Shown piece after piece: positions 53,554 through 61,873 of a stretch of DNA of 64,000 nucleotides. A program made the translations under genes and the position numbers. The stretch lies in contig DASCQM010000002.1 of NCBI GenBank assembly GCA_036013055.1, forward strand, positions 186,001-250,000, written 5' to 3'. The notes beneath the pieces were generated by a model. The model saw nothing but the letters and a program-made list of their open reading frames with translations, ran no database searches and was not told the DNA's origin. The stretch is from SHYR01 sp036013055. GTDB taxonomy: Bacteria > Chloroflexota > Dehalococcoidia > UBA2979. The first letter of the stretch is position 1, and the number at the start of each line of letters is the position of its first letter.

Positions 53554-54818
53554 CGACGAAGTTGCTTGATGGACTGCGCATCGTCGAAGCCTGCGAGGTT
53601 TGGGCCGGACCAATGGCGGGATCGCTCTTCGGCGACCTCGGCGCGGACGTGGTGAAGATCGAATCGTTCCCGCGCTCCTCAATGACCCGCCCGCTGCGCG
53701 TCGCGCCGGGGCCGCAGGGGCAGGCGGTCGGCGGCAACGATGGCCCGCCCTATGAGCAGAGCGGCATCCACCACCTGGCGAATCGCAACAAGCGGAACAT
53801 CGCGATGGACATCCGCTCGGAGGCCGGCGCTGAGGCCGCCCGCCGCCTGATCGCGGACGCGGATGTCTTCTTCGAGGGCTACTCGTCCGGGACGATGGAG
53901 CGGCTGGGCTTCGGCTGGGATGTCGTGAAGGAGATAAATCCGAACATCGTGATGATCTCGATGCCCGGCTGGGGCGTCGAGGGGCCCTACCGCGGATACG
54001 TGACGCTCGGCTCGGGCCTCGATGCCGGCGTCGGGCACGTCAGCGTGCGCGGCTACCCGCAGCACGACACCGGATTCGTGCCGGCGATCTTCCATTCCGA
54101 CGCGACCGGCGCGCTGACCGTGATCTTCGCGGCGCTCGCGGGGCTGCGACAACGCGAGAAGAGCGGCAAGGGCTGCTTCATCGACATGTCGCAGATCGAG
54201 GCGATGGGCTGGCAGTTCCCGGGGATCTTCGCCGAGTGGACGATGAACGAGCGACGTCCGCAGCGCCTCGGTAACAGCGACCCGCACATTGTCCCGCACG
54301 GCTGCTACCGCGCCGCCGGCGACGAGCAGTGGGTTGCGATCGCGGCCGAAGACGACGCGCAGTGGGCCGCGCTCGCCGGCGTGATCGGCAAGCCTGAGTG
54401 GGCGGCCGGCGATGACCCGCGCGCCTCGGTCGTCGGACGGCTGCGCGCGCGCGAGGAGATCGACGCCGCGATCGGCGAGTACGCCTCGCAGCGGACGCCG
54501 GCTGAAGCTGCCGACGCGATCCAGGAGGCTGGCGCGATCGCCGCGCCCGTCACCCGTGCACCGGAGACGCTCGCCAGTCCGCAGCTCAATGCTCGCGAGT
54601 GGTTCAACACCGTCGAGCACCGCTATGCGGGCACGAACATCATGGGCGGGTTCCTCTGGCAGATCGCCGAGGACCCGGCGACGTGGGACCGCGTCTGCGC
54701 CACCGTCGGCGAGCACAACGTCGAGGTGCTCTCGGCACTCGGCTTCTCCGCCGACGAGATCGCGACGATGCAGCGCGACGGAGCGATCGGCGACAGCTAC
54801 GAGCTGCCCTCCGCGTGA
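53550..54818 (+). CDS. CaiB/BaiF family III CoA-transferase
   Basis: A 422-residue transferase that moves CoA between carboxylic acids through an aspartyl-CoA intermediate. It has LDGLRIVEACEVWAGPMAGS, LGADVVKIESF, NRNKRNIAMDIRSEAG near 80, and the catalytic Asp probably Asp184 in FHSDATGALTVIFAAL. SGKGCFIDMSQIEAM follows, and the C-terminal part has APVTRAPETLASPQLNAREWF. The substrate is not visible; candidates include succinyl-CoA-dependent activation of a dicarboxylate or mesaconyl-CoA isomerisation. Translationally coupled to the previous paralog and to the next gene. Confidence 0.88.
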   Translation: MTTKLLDGLRIVEACEVWAGPMAGSLFGDLGADVVKIESFPRSSMTRPLRVAPGPQGQAVGGNDGPPYEQSGIHHLANRNKRNIAMDIRSEAGAEAARRLIADADVFFEGYSSGTMERLGFGWDVVKEINPNIVMISMPGWGVEGPYRGYVTLGSGLDAGVGHVSVRGYPQHDTGFVPAIFHSDATGALTVIFAALAGLRQREKSGKGCFIDMSQIEAMGWQFPGIFAEWTMNERRPQRLGNSDPHIVPHGCYRAAGDEQWVAIAAEDDAQWAALAGVIGKPEWAAGDDPRASVVGRLRAREEIDAAIGEYASQRTPAEAADAIQEAGAIAAPVTRAPETLASPQLNAREWFNTVEHRYAGTNIMGGFLWQIAEDPATWDRVCATVGEHNVEVLSALGFSADEIATMQRDGAIGDSYELPSA

Positions 54819-55762
54819 GCCCCGGTCCGGGCGGACCGCTATCGGTCGCGGGGTTCCGGGTCGCCGCGCGCCGCGCGGCCATCCTCGTCGCCATCATCGC
54901 CATCGTGATCGCGGTCGGCATCCTGCGGCTGCGCGCACAGGAGATCGGCTACGTCGCCGCCCTCGCTGCCGGCGCCGTCGCCCTCGTTGTCGCAGGTCGC
55001 TCTCCGCGGCCGGGCGCACGACGGCTGGCGGATCTGCGCTGGTGGGGCGTGTACGTGCTCGGCTTCATGAGCTTCGCGCTGATCCGCACCTTCGCCGACG
55101 ACACCGGCATCCCGTGGCAGTACGGATACGTGATCGACATCGAACGGCTTGGCGGCGTGGTACCGACGGTCTGGATGCAGGATCAATGGTTCGTCCGAGG
55201 GCAGGAAGACGCCTTCGATGTCGCGATGTTCGCCGTCTACATCTCTTACTTCATCGTCCCGCAGCTCGCCGGCATCCTCATCTGGCGCTCGAACCGCACG
55301 CGCTTCCGGCTCTACGTCGCAGCGACGCTCGTCACGTTCGGTAGCGGGCTGCTGATCAGCTTCATCCTGCCTACCGCCCCGCCGTGGCTCGCAGGGCAGG
55401 AGGGCCACCTGCCGCAGGTCTTCCGCGTGATCGTCGAGGTCACATCCGATGTCGAAGCGAGCGCGCGCGACGTCGGCTACGCGCTTGCTGGGGCGAACCC
55501 GGTCGGCGCGATGCCGTCGCTGCACATGGGCATCACCGTCGTCGTCGCGCTTGCGATGTGGGCTCAACAGCGAGCGCTCGGCGTCGTGGGCGCGCTCTAC
55601 GCGCTGACGATGGGACTGGCGCTTGTCTACCTTGGCGAGCACTACGTCGTCGACCTGCTCGCAGGCGCGGCGATCGCCGTCGCCGCGTGGCTCGGCGTCA
55701 GCCGTATTCCCGCCGTGACGCGCGTCGGGAGCGGCGACGGCGCAGGCGAGAGCACCGCCTGA
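54815..55762 (+). CDS. PAP2/inositolphosphotransferase-like membrane protein, second copy
   Basis: A 315-residue membrane protein with about seven hydrophobic segments. It has LPTAPPWLAGQ near 195, MPSLHMGITVVVALAM near 236 and GEHYVVDLLAGAAIAVA near 275, the same motif order as the paralog at 44786. The GTG start overlaps the CoA-transferase stop (GTGA), so it belongs to that operon. It probably acts on a lipid phosphate at the membrane. Its link to CoA-transferases is not explained by known pathways. Confidence 0.82.
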   Translation: MSPGPGGPLSVAGFRVAARRAAILVAIIAIVIAVGILRLRAQEIGYVAALAAGAVALVVAGRSPRPGARRLADLRWWGVYVLGFMSFALIRTFADDTGIPWQYGYVIDIERLGGVVPTVWMQDQWFVRGQEDAFDVAMFAVYISYFIVPQLAGILIWRSNRTRFRLYVAATLVTFGSGLLISFILPTAPPWLAGQEGHLPQVFRVIVEVTSDVEASARDVGYALAGANPVGAMPSLHMGITVVVALAMWAQQRALGVVGALYALTMGLALVYLGEHYVVDLLAGAAIAVAAWLGVSRIPAVTRVGSGDGAGESTA

Positions 55763-55789
55763 CGCCGATTCACGCGGTCCTGTACCGCG

Positions 55790-55795
55790 TACAAT
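55790..55795 (+). promoter_or_regulatory. Candidate -10 element of the thioredoxin-TPR gene
   Basis: TACAAT, five of six matches to TATAAT, 21 nt before the ATG, with GGAG between. No good -35 at 16-18 nt. Confidence 0.4.
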
Positions 55796-55816
55796 GGAAG
55801 CCGCGAAGGAGTACCG

Positions 55817-56665
55817 ATGACGACCGAAGCTTTCACCGACGTAGTCGATGCCACATTCGAGGCCGATGTCCTGACGCAGTCGCAGGAGACGCCCGTGGTC
55901 GTCGACTTCTGGGCGCCGTGGTGCGGCCCCTGCCGGGTGATCGGCCCGATCCTCGAACAGCTCGCGGGCGAGTACGAGGGCCGCGTGAAACTCGTGAAGG
56001 TCAACGTCGACGAGAACCCGGCCGTCGCCACGCAGTACCAGATCAGCAGCATCCCCGCCGTCGTCGCCTTCAGCGACGGCGCGCCGGTCAACCAGTTCGT
56101 CGGCGCCGTGCCGGAGCCGCAGGCGCGCGACTTCTTCCAGTCGCTCGTGCCGAACGAGGCGGACACGATCGCCCGCGAGGGCGTCGAAGCCGCGATCCGC
56201 AACGAGACCGAGGCCGCGACGGCAAAGTTCGAGGCCGCGCTCGAACTCGACGAGAACCACCTCACCGCCACGCTCGGGCTCGCCCAGATCGCGATTGAGA
56301 CCGGAGACAATGAGCGCGCCACCGAACTCGCGTCGAAGTGGGAGAGCGATCCCGAGGGCGCTCGCATCGTCGCGCTAGCGCGACTGCGCACCAGCGGCGA
56401 CGACGAGGGCGACCGTGACGCGCTGCTGGCACGGCTAGCCGCCGACGAGAACGACGCCGAAGCGCACTACGCGCTGGCCAACATCCACGCCGCGGCCAGC
56501 GAGTGGGACGGCGCGCTGGAGCACCTGATCGCGACCGTGCGGCTCGACCGCAAGATCGACGACGATGGCGCACGTCGCAAGATGATCGATCTGTTCAATG
56601 TGCTCGGGAACGGCCATCCGCTGACGGAGGACTACCGCCAGCAATTGAGCAGCCTGCTCTTCTAG
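55817..56665 (+). CDS. Thioredoxin-domain protein with TPR tail (CnoX/YbbN-like)
   Basis: A 282-residue protein. Residues 5-110 are a thioredoxin domain with the redox motif WAPWCGPCR (Cys36, Cys39) and SSIPAVVAF. From about 115 to the end are helical tetratricopeptide-like repeats (ATAKFEAALELDENHLTATLGLAQIAIE and others). This order is that of CnoX/YbbN, a holdase that hands oxidised proteins to GroEL and DnaK. Unlike the Escherichia coli protein it keeps both cysteines. A -10-like TACAAT lies at 55790-55795, and GGAG precedes the ATG. Confidence 0.88.
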   Translation: MTTEAFTDVVDATFEADVLTQSQETPVVVDFWAPWCGPCRVIGPILEQLAGEYEGRVKLVKVNVDENPAVATQYQISSIPAVVAFSDGAPVNQFVGAVPEPQARDFFQSLVPNEADTIAREGVEAAIRNETEAATAKFEAALELDENHLTATLGLAQIAIETGDNERATELASKWESDPEGARIVALARLRTSGDDEGDRDALLARLAADENDAEAHYALANIHAAASEWDGALEHLIATVRLDRKIDDDGARRKMIDLFNVLGNGHPLTEDYRQQLSSLLF

Positions 56666-56686
56666 GACGGCCCGCCACCAGGCAAC

Positions 56687-57523
56687 CTAGCCGGTCGCTG
56701 CCGCTTCGTTCGCCAGCTCGCGCAGGAAGAAGTCGCGCGCCGCGACGTTGAAGCCCTCCGCCTGGTTGATGTTCACCGCGTGGTTCGCATCGAGGCCCAC
56801 GATCTCAAGGTTCGGCATCGTGCGCTCCGCGTGCTCGCGTAGCTTGCCAAAGCGCTCCTCGCGCTCTCCAACGACAAGCAATGTCGGCACGGTGTTCTCG
56901 CCGAGGCGGTGGCCCATCGGCGCATCCGGCTGCGTGTGTTCGACCATCGATGCGTAGCCCTGCACCGTCATGCCGTTGATGTCGGCCTCGAACGCGGCGC
57001 GCACCTCCGGCGAGAGCTTGCGGTTGCGCGTCGGCACCATCGGATGCTCGCGGATCGCGTCGGTGCCTGCCGCGTGCACGCGCTCGATCTGCTCGCCGAG
57101 GTCGGCCATGCGCTCCGGGCTGCGCGGCTGACCGAGCCCCGAGTTCGTGTTCGTGAAGACATGGGCGATCACCCGTTGCGGGCGCTCGAAGGCGTAGCGC
57201 AGCGTGAACGACGCCCCGAGCGACTGCCCGCCGAGCAGCAGACGCTCGACGCCAAGGTCCTGCCGAATCAGATCGAGCTGCTCGACGTACGACTCGGGCG
57301 AGTAGTGGTGTGCCTCATCGGGAACCGGCGACCGGCCGTGCCCCCACAGCTCGGCGACGACCGGCCGGCTGAACTCCGAGAGCGCATCAAGATTCGGCAT
57401 CCACTGCGCTCGACTCGACAGCATGCCGTGCAGCAGCAGTAGGTAGGGGCCGTCGCCGTCGTGGACGTCATAGTGCAGTCGCGGCGCGGCGCCGGCGTCG
57501 GTATTGCCGTCGGTGCCACTCAT
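56687..57523 (-). CDS. Alpha/beta hydrolase
   Basis: A 278-residue alpha/beta hydrolase. LLLLHGMLSSRAQWMPNLDALS gives the oxyanion loop, ELWGHGRSP follows, and the nucleophile is Ser in LLLGGQSLGASFTLRYA. The acid is likely in LLVVGEREERFG and the histidine is in GLDANHAVNINQAEGF. The family includes MenH-like, haloperoxidase-like and lactonase enzymes. The start at 57523 lies 8 nt after the stop of the CDP-alcohol phosphatidyltransferase gene, so it is third in that operon. Confidence 0.82.
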   Translation of the reverse strand: MSGTDGNTDAGAAPRLHYDVHDGDGPYLLLLHGMLSSRAQWMPNLDALSEFSRPVVAELWGHGRSPVPDEAHHYSPESYVEQLDLIRQDLGVERLLLGGQSLGASFTLRYAFERPQRVIAHVFTNTNSGLGQPRSPERMADLGEQIERVHAAGTDAIREHPMVPTRNRKLSPEVRAAFEADINGMTVQGYASMVEHTQPDAPMGHRLGENTVPTLLVVGEREERFGKLREHAERTMPNLEIVGLDANHAVNINQAEGFNVAARDFFLRELANEAAATG

Positions 57524-57531
57524 CGCGCGGA

Positions 57532-58209
57532 CTAGTGCATGCGGGTGCGCAGGGTCGCGACCCGGAAGACGAAGTTCAGATGCACGGCCACGGTGATCGC
57601 CACCAGCGACCAGAAGAGGATGTCGATGTTCCACGTCGCTGCGACGGAGGCAACCGAGAGGTAGAAGACCCGCACGTCGCGCCCGGAGACGAGGTAGGCG
57701 AAGAACGGCTCAAGCTGTCGCTTCGGGTAGTTCTCATGCATCACGGAGCGGTACTTCTCCGAAGCCGACGCCAGCACAAACGTCGCACCGAGCGCGAAGA
57801 ATCCGACGGGCCACGCCCAGTCTTCCCACTCGGTGGTCTGGGCGAGCCCGTACGAGATCGCGATCAGCGAGAGGTACTCCACGAAGCGATCCGAGACGGT
57901 GTCGAAGAAGTCGCCGAACTTGCTCGCGTTCCCCGTCCGACGCGCGATCTCACCATCGACGCCCGCGTAGATCGATGAGAACTGCAGCAGCAGCCCCCCG
58001 GCCCACCACAGCTCCGTCGCGTAGGCCGCCGCCGAGGCGAGGCCGATCAGCAGCGAGATGAACGTCGCGATGTTCGGCGTCACGCCAATGCGGGAGAGCG
58101 GCCCCGACATCATCGTCGAGACACGGCGGTTGATCAGCAGCGAGATCGGGCCATCGCTCGTCTTCTGGAGGTCCGTGCGCTTCGTCGGAAGTTCTGTACC
58201 AGTGGTCAT
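57532..58209 (-). CDS. CDP-alcohol phosphatidyltransferase
   Basis: A 225-residue membrane enzyme with about six hydrophobic segments. The family motif D-G-x2-A-R-x8-G-x3-D-x3-D is exact: Asp85-Gly86, Ala89-Arg90, Gly99, Asp103 and Asp107 (GVDGEIARRTGNASKFGDFF, then DTVSD). It joins a CDP-activated alcohol to a second alcohol to make a phosphodiester, as in phospholipid or inositol-phosphate lipid synthesis. Which alcohol is unknown. It overlaps asnB by ATGA. Confidence 0.9.
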   Translation of the reverse strand: MTTGTELPTKRTDLQKTSDGPISLLINRRVSTMMSGPLSRIGVTPNIATFISLLIGLASAAAYATELWWAGGLLLQFSSIYAGVDGEIARRTGNASKFGDFFDTVSDRFVEYLSLIAISYGLAQTTEWEDWAWPVGFFALGATFVLASASEKYRSVMHENYPKRQLEPFFAYLVSGRDVRVFYLSVASVAATWNIDILFWSLVAITVAVHLNFVFRVATLRTRMH

Positions 58210-60173
58210 GACGCGACCCCCTCGGCGGCCGTCGGGAAGGCCACGGTCGAATCCGGGAAGTAGATGCGGAACCAGTGCTCGAGGTTCACGAGCATCCAGA
58301 CGCGGTGCCCGAACTCACCGCCATTCGCATCGCCGCGATCGAGCCAGCGTTCGAGGCCATCGATGTTGAAGACGCCGCGCCTGCGGGACTCGTCGCTGAG
58401 CAGCAACTCACGTGCGTAGGGCATCAGATCACCACCGAACCATCGCTCCAGCGGAACCTTGAAGCCGACCTTGCGGCGCTCCACGATCTCCTTCGGCAGC
58501 ATGTCGTCGAATGCTCGACGGAGGATGTACTTCGTCGTGTCGTCGCGCTCGCGGAAGACGTCGGAGTAGGAAAGCATCGCCCGCGCGCGGTGGAACGGCG
58601 ACTGCCAGCGCAGCTTGTAGTGCATCGGGATCGCGGTCACGAACTCGACCAGCCGGTGATCGACGAACGGCACGCGCGCCTCGACAGCCGTCGCCATCGT
58701 CATCGAGTCGACGCGCCCCAGCAGGTTCACGAGGTGCACCTTTTCGAGGGCGTAAAGCACGCGGTCGTAGTAGTCGTGCTCGGACGCCTCCGCGAAGTGT
58801 GCCGCGAACGCGTCCCTGCCGCCGCTGTTCGACTGCGCGAGCGTGCTCTCGCTCAGCAACTCACGGCGCTCCTCGGGTGAGAACCAGCGGTAGCCCGAGA
58901 AGAAATGATCGACGGGGTCAGCGCTGTCCAGGCCGCCGCCGTACTTCTCTTCCATCCCGCCGAGCAGCGGGTGGCGCACGACTTCCGGCATCCAGCGCGT
59001 CGCCCGCGCCTTGTAGTAGTCGAAGGGGATGCGCACGTAGTCGCCGTAGCCGCCGAAAATCTCGTCGGCACCCTCGCCGGAGAGCACCACGGTAATGTCC
59101 TCCTTCAGCATCTTCGACATCTGGTAGAGCGGAACCTCATTTGGCACGCCGAGCGGCGAGTCGCGCTTGGCGATCAGTTCCGGCAGCAGTTCGAAGTACT
59201 GGGATTCGTCGACGCGGATCTCGTGGTGGTCGGTCTCGTAGCGGTCAGCGACCATCTTCGCGTAGGGGAATTCGTCCAGCGCCTCGTCGCCGAAGCCGAC
59301 GGAGTAGGTCTTCAGACGGTCGCCAAGCTCCTGCGCCATCAACGCGACCACGATGCTGGAATCGAGCCCACCGGAGAGGTACGCGCCGATCGGCACGTCC
59401 GACATCAGACGCTTGTGCACGGCGTCGGTCAGCATCTCGCGCACGTTGCGGCGGTAGTACTCCTCGCCTCGGTCGGCGCGCCGTTCAGGCAGGGTCAGAT
59501 CCCAGTAGCGCTCGACGCGCACCTGTCCGTCTTCCGTCGTCAGGTAGTGTCCGGCGGGAAGCGCCGAGATGCCCTCGAACATCGTGCCCGGGGCGACGGC
59601 ATGGCGGAACGTCAGGTAGCTGGCGACGCCGTCCATGCTCGGACGCGCCTGCACAAGCCCGCTGGCGAGGATCGCTTTGACCTCCGACGCGAACACAAGG
59701 AAGCCATCCGAAATCGCGTAGTAGAGCGGCTTGATGCCCAGCCGATCGCGAGCGAGCACGAGGCGCTCGCGCTGCGTATCCCAGAGGCCGAAGGCGAACA
59801 TGCCCTCGATCTCCTCAAGCACCGCATCGACATCGCCCTGCTTGTCCTCGTAGAGGTGAACCAGCACCTCAGAATCCGTCTCCGAGCGGAAGCTGTGGCC
59901 GCTGCCAAGCAGCCGCTCGCGGATTCCCAGGTAGTTATAGGCCTCGCCGTTGTACGTGAGCCAGATGGTGTCGTCTTCGTTGCTGAGCGGCTGCCGGCCG
60001 TGCTCGCTGAGGTCGATAATCGTCAGCCGGCGATGTCCGAGCGCACAGGGGCCCTGCGACCACGAGTCGTGATCGTCCGGGCCACGATGCTGCATCGAGT
60101 TCGCCATCCGCTCGACGGCGTCCCGAGGCGCGGTTGCCCCGTTCAGTGCCACGATCCCGGCGATGCCGCACAT
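58206..60173 (-). CDS. asnB: Asparagine synthetase (glutamine-hydrolysing), AsnB family
   Basis: A 655-residue class II glutamine amidotransferase. After Met removal Cys2 is the nucleophile (MCGIAGIVALNG), with RLTIIDLSEHGRQPLSNED and TYNGEAYNYLGIRERL in the glutaminase domain. The synthetase domain has YLSGGLDSSIVVALMAQ (PP-loop) near 262 and LSGEGADEIFGGYGDYVR near 362. It is longer than Escherichia coli AsnB (554) and belongs to the group that also amidates other carboxylates, for example in cell-envelope polymers. Coupling to a CDP-alcohol phosphatidyltransferase makes an envelope role possible, but asparagine synthesis remains the default. Confidence 0.92.
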   Translation of the reverse strand: MCGIAGIVALNGATAPRDAVERMANSMQHRGPDDHDSWSQGPCALGHRRLTIIDLSEHGRQPLSNEDDTIWLTYNGEAYNYLGIRERLLGSGHSFRSETDSEVLVHLYEDKQGDVDAVLEEIEGMFAFGLWDTQRERLVLARDRLGIKPLYYAISDGFLVFASEVKAILASGLVQARPSMDGVASYLTFRHAVAPGTMFEGISALPAGHYLTTEDGQVRVERYWDLTLPERRADRGEEYYRRNVREMLTDAVHKRLMSDVPIGAYLSGGLDSSIVVALMAQELGDRLKTYSVGFGDEALDEFPYAKMVADRYETDHHEIRVDESQYFELLPELIAKRDSPLGVPNEVPLYQMSKMLKEDITVVLSGEGADEIFGGYGDYVRIPFDYYKARATRWMPEVVRHPLLGGMEEKYGGGLDSADPVDHFFSGYRWFSPEERRELLSESTLAQSNSGGRDAFAAHFAEASEHDYYDRVLYALEKVHLVNLLGRVDSMTMATAVEARVPFVDHRLVEFVTAIPMHYKLRWQSPFHRARAMLSYSDVFRERDDTTKYILRRAFDDMLPKEIVERRKVGFKVPLERWFGGDLMPYARELLLSDESRRRGVFNIDGLERWLDRGDANGGEFGHRVWMLVNLEHWFRIYFPDSTVAFPTAAEGVAS

Positions 60174-60284
60174 CAGCGCGTTCCCCCAACAGCTTGCTTC
60201 GCAATCAGGAGCGTACACCGGATGCGACCGGGCGCGAAAATCGAACCTACGCGAACCCGCAGCGTATTCAGGAACGCCGGGCGG

Positions 60285-60821
60285 CTACTTCTTGCCCGCT
60301 GACGCCCCGACCGCGTCGCCCTTGGTCGATGCTCCTGAGTTCTCCTTCGGACGCACCAGCAGCACCGATGCGCGCTCCGTGTGCCGTACGACGTGATCCG
60401 AGACCGAGCCGAGCAGCGCACGGCTGACTCCCGAGCGGCCGTGGGTCGCCATCACAATCACATCGACGTTCTCTTCATCGGCGAGGCGCACGATCATCGG
60501 ACCGGCGGTGCCCTCGAGCACCCGCGTCGTCACCTTCGCAATGCCACGCGAGAGCAGCAGCTCACGAGCCGCTTCCAGATACCCTTCCGCGCCCGTGCGC
60601 TGGTGCGCGATCACCACGTCGGCGGCATCAATCGTGGTCTCACCAGCCTCGCTGAGGGCAAAGCCGGCACCCCCCGATGTGCGCGTCAGGATCTGTCCGA
60701 CGCTGTCGATCACCTCGGCAACGATCACCTCGGTGTCCGGCCCGGCGACGCGAGCGACCTCGGGCAGCGCCGTCCCGGCAAGGTCGGAACCATCAAGCGT
60801 GACGAGAATCTTGTCGTACAT
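60285..60821 (-). CDS. Universal stress protein (UspA family)
   Basis: A 178-residue single-domain Usp. It starts YDKILVTLDGSDLAGTALPEVARVA and ends with the ATP-binding pattern MATHGRSGVSRALLGSVSDHVVRHTERASVLLVRP (G-2x-G-9x-G-S/T), so an ATP-binding type. A 23-residue low-complexity tail follows. Monocistronic, with ribosome site GGGAGG about 8 nt before the ATG on the minus strand. Function in stress survival is inferred from the family only. Confidence 0.92.
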   Translation of the reverse strand: MYDKILVTLDGSDLAGTALPEVARVAGPDTEVIVAEVIDSVGQILTRTSGGAGFALSEAGETTIDAADVVIAHQRTGAEGYLEAARELLLSRGIAKVTTRVLEGTAGPMIVRLADEENVDVIVMATHGRSGVSRALLGSVSDHVVRHTERASVLLVRPKENSGASTKGDAVGASAGKK

Positions 60822-60985
60822 TTCCCTTGCCTCCCACGCGGGCTGCGATCTCTCCGCAGCATCCGATCTGAATCTATCTCAACAAACCTACAGCCCACAG
60901 AGTCCTGCGTCCCCCCCGAAACGGGACGTTCGGGACATGCGCGCGGGCGTAATTCGCAGCGATCGCGAGTTATCAAGTGGTCAGA

Positions 60986-61768
60986 CTAGCGACGATGAGT
61001 ATTTGCCACGGAGCAGACCGTGCTACGGCCAATCGGACCCTCCTCGTCGTACACCGTGCACTCAGCAACCGCCACGCCCTGTGCGCTGTGGTGGCCCGAG
61101 ACCTCGAATCCGACCCACTCGCCGACGGGGAGGCGGTGCAGATAGAGCGTGACGTCAGCGTTCACGAAGTTGAGGCCTGACTCGCCGGAATTGGCGAACG
61201 GGTTGGTGAAGTCCGCGGCGATAGCGGCGCGCATGAACGGCGTCAGCGGCTCATCGTCAAGCAGCGTCCGCGATTCCCGCACCCAGGCGCGCTTCTGTGC
61301 GACGGCGTCCGATGCGCCACCGATCGGGCGCGTCTCCCACATCGGCGTCCGCCCGTCGCGACGCTCTCGCTCGGTCGGCGCAGCGAGCTCGTCCGGCGCC
61401 GGCGCGTCCCACGGCGGCGGTGCCCAGACCTCGCCCTCCGGCTGTTCCGCGCGACGCAGCATCACGGCGCGGGACTGCGCGACCACGACGCCGCCCGCCG
61501 TCACCGAGCCGTCGATCACGCGAATGCGGTTGCCCTCGCGAGCCACGCTCGTCGTCAGCTCGATCGGCGCGAACGGCGGCACCCGAAAGAGGTCCGTCGT
61601 GAGGCGCGAGAACTGAAAGTCCGCGTCGCCGTATTGCTGCTCGAATTCGCGCGCGAGCAGTCCGATCAGCACGCGCCCGTGCAGCGAGTTCGGATCCCAC
61701 GGCCCGCGAGCCTGCGGCGTGGGCGCAAACTGCTGGCCGTCCAGCGTGAAGAAAGGCTCGGCAACCAT
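60986..61768 (-). CDS. Acyl-CoA thioesterase-like double hot-dog protein
   Basis: A 260-residue protein with two hot-dog halves. The first contains GPWDPNSLHGRVLIGLLAREFEQQ, then LTTDLFRVPPFAPIELTTSVAREGNRIRVIDGSV. The second has FVNADVTLYLHRLPVGEWVGFEVSGHHSAQGVAVAECTVYDEEG. This is the 4HBT_3/TesB-like arrangement, with SLHG in place of the usual H-G-G loop. It probably hydrolyses an acyl-CoA or binds one. GGAG is 5 nt before the ATG. Confidence 0.82.
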   Translation of the reverse strand: MVAEPFFTLDGQQFAPTPQARGPWDPNSLHGRVLIGLLAREFEQQYGDADFQFSRLTTDLFRVPPFAPIELTTSVAREGNRIRVIDGSVTAGGVVVAQSRAVMLRRAEQPEGEVWAPPPWDAPAPDELAAPTERERRDGRTPMWETRPIGGASDAVAQKRAWVRESRTLLDDEPLTPFMRAAIAADFTNPFANSGESGLNFVNADVTLYLHRLPVGEWVGFEVSGHHSAQGVAVAECTVYDEEGPIGRSTVCSVANTHRR

Positions 61769-61873
61769 CGACGCTCCAGCAATCGAATCTGAGACAGTGA
61801 GCTTGAAACGCTAGCGCGCACGGTGCTTTCGCGCGACCCGGCGCGAGCGGGCGTGGACAGATGAGAGCGACCG

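Noticed and set aside
52375..54818. The two CoA-transferases as SmtAB or Mct of the 3-hydroxypropionate bi-cycle
   Set aside because: Tempting given mcl and mch nearby, but they are in a different operon and the substrate cannot be read from sequence; left as unassigned family III enzymes.
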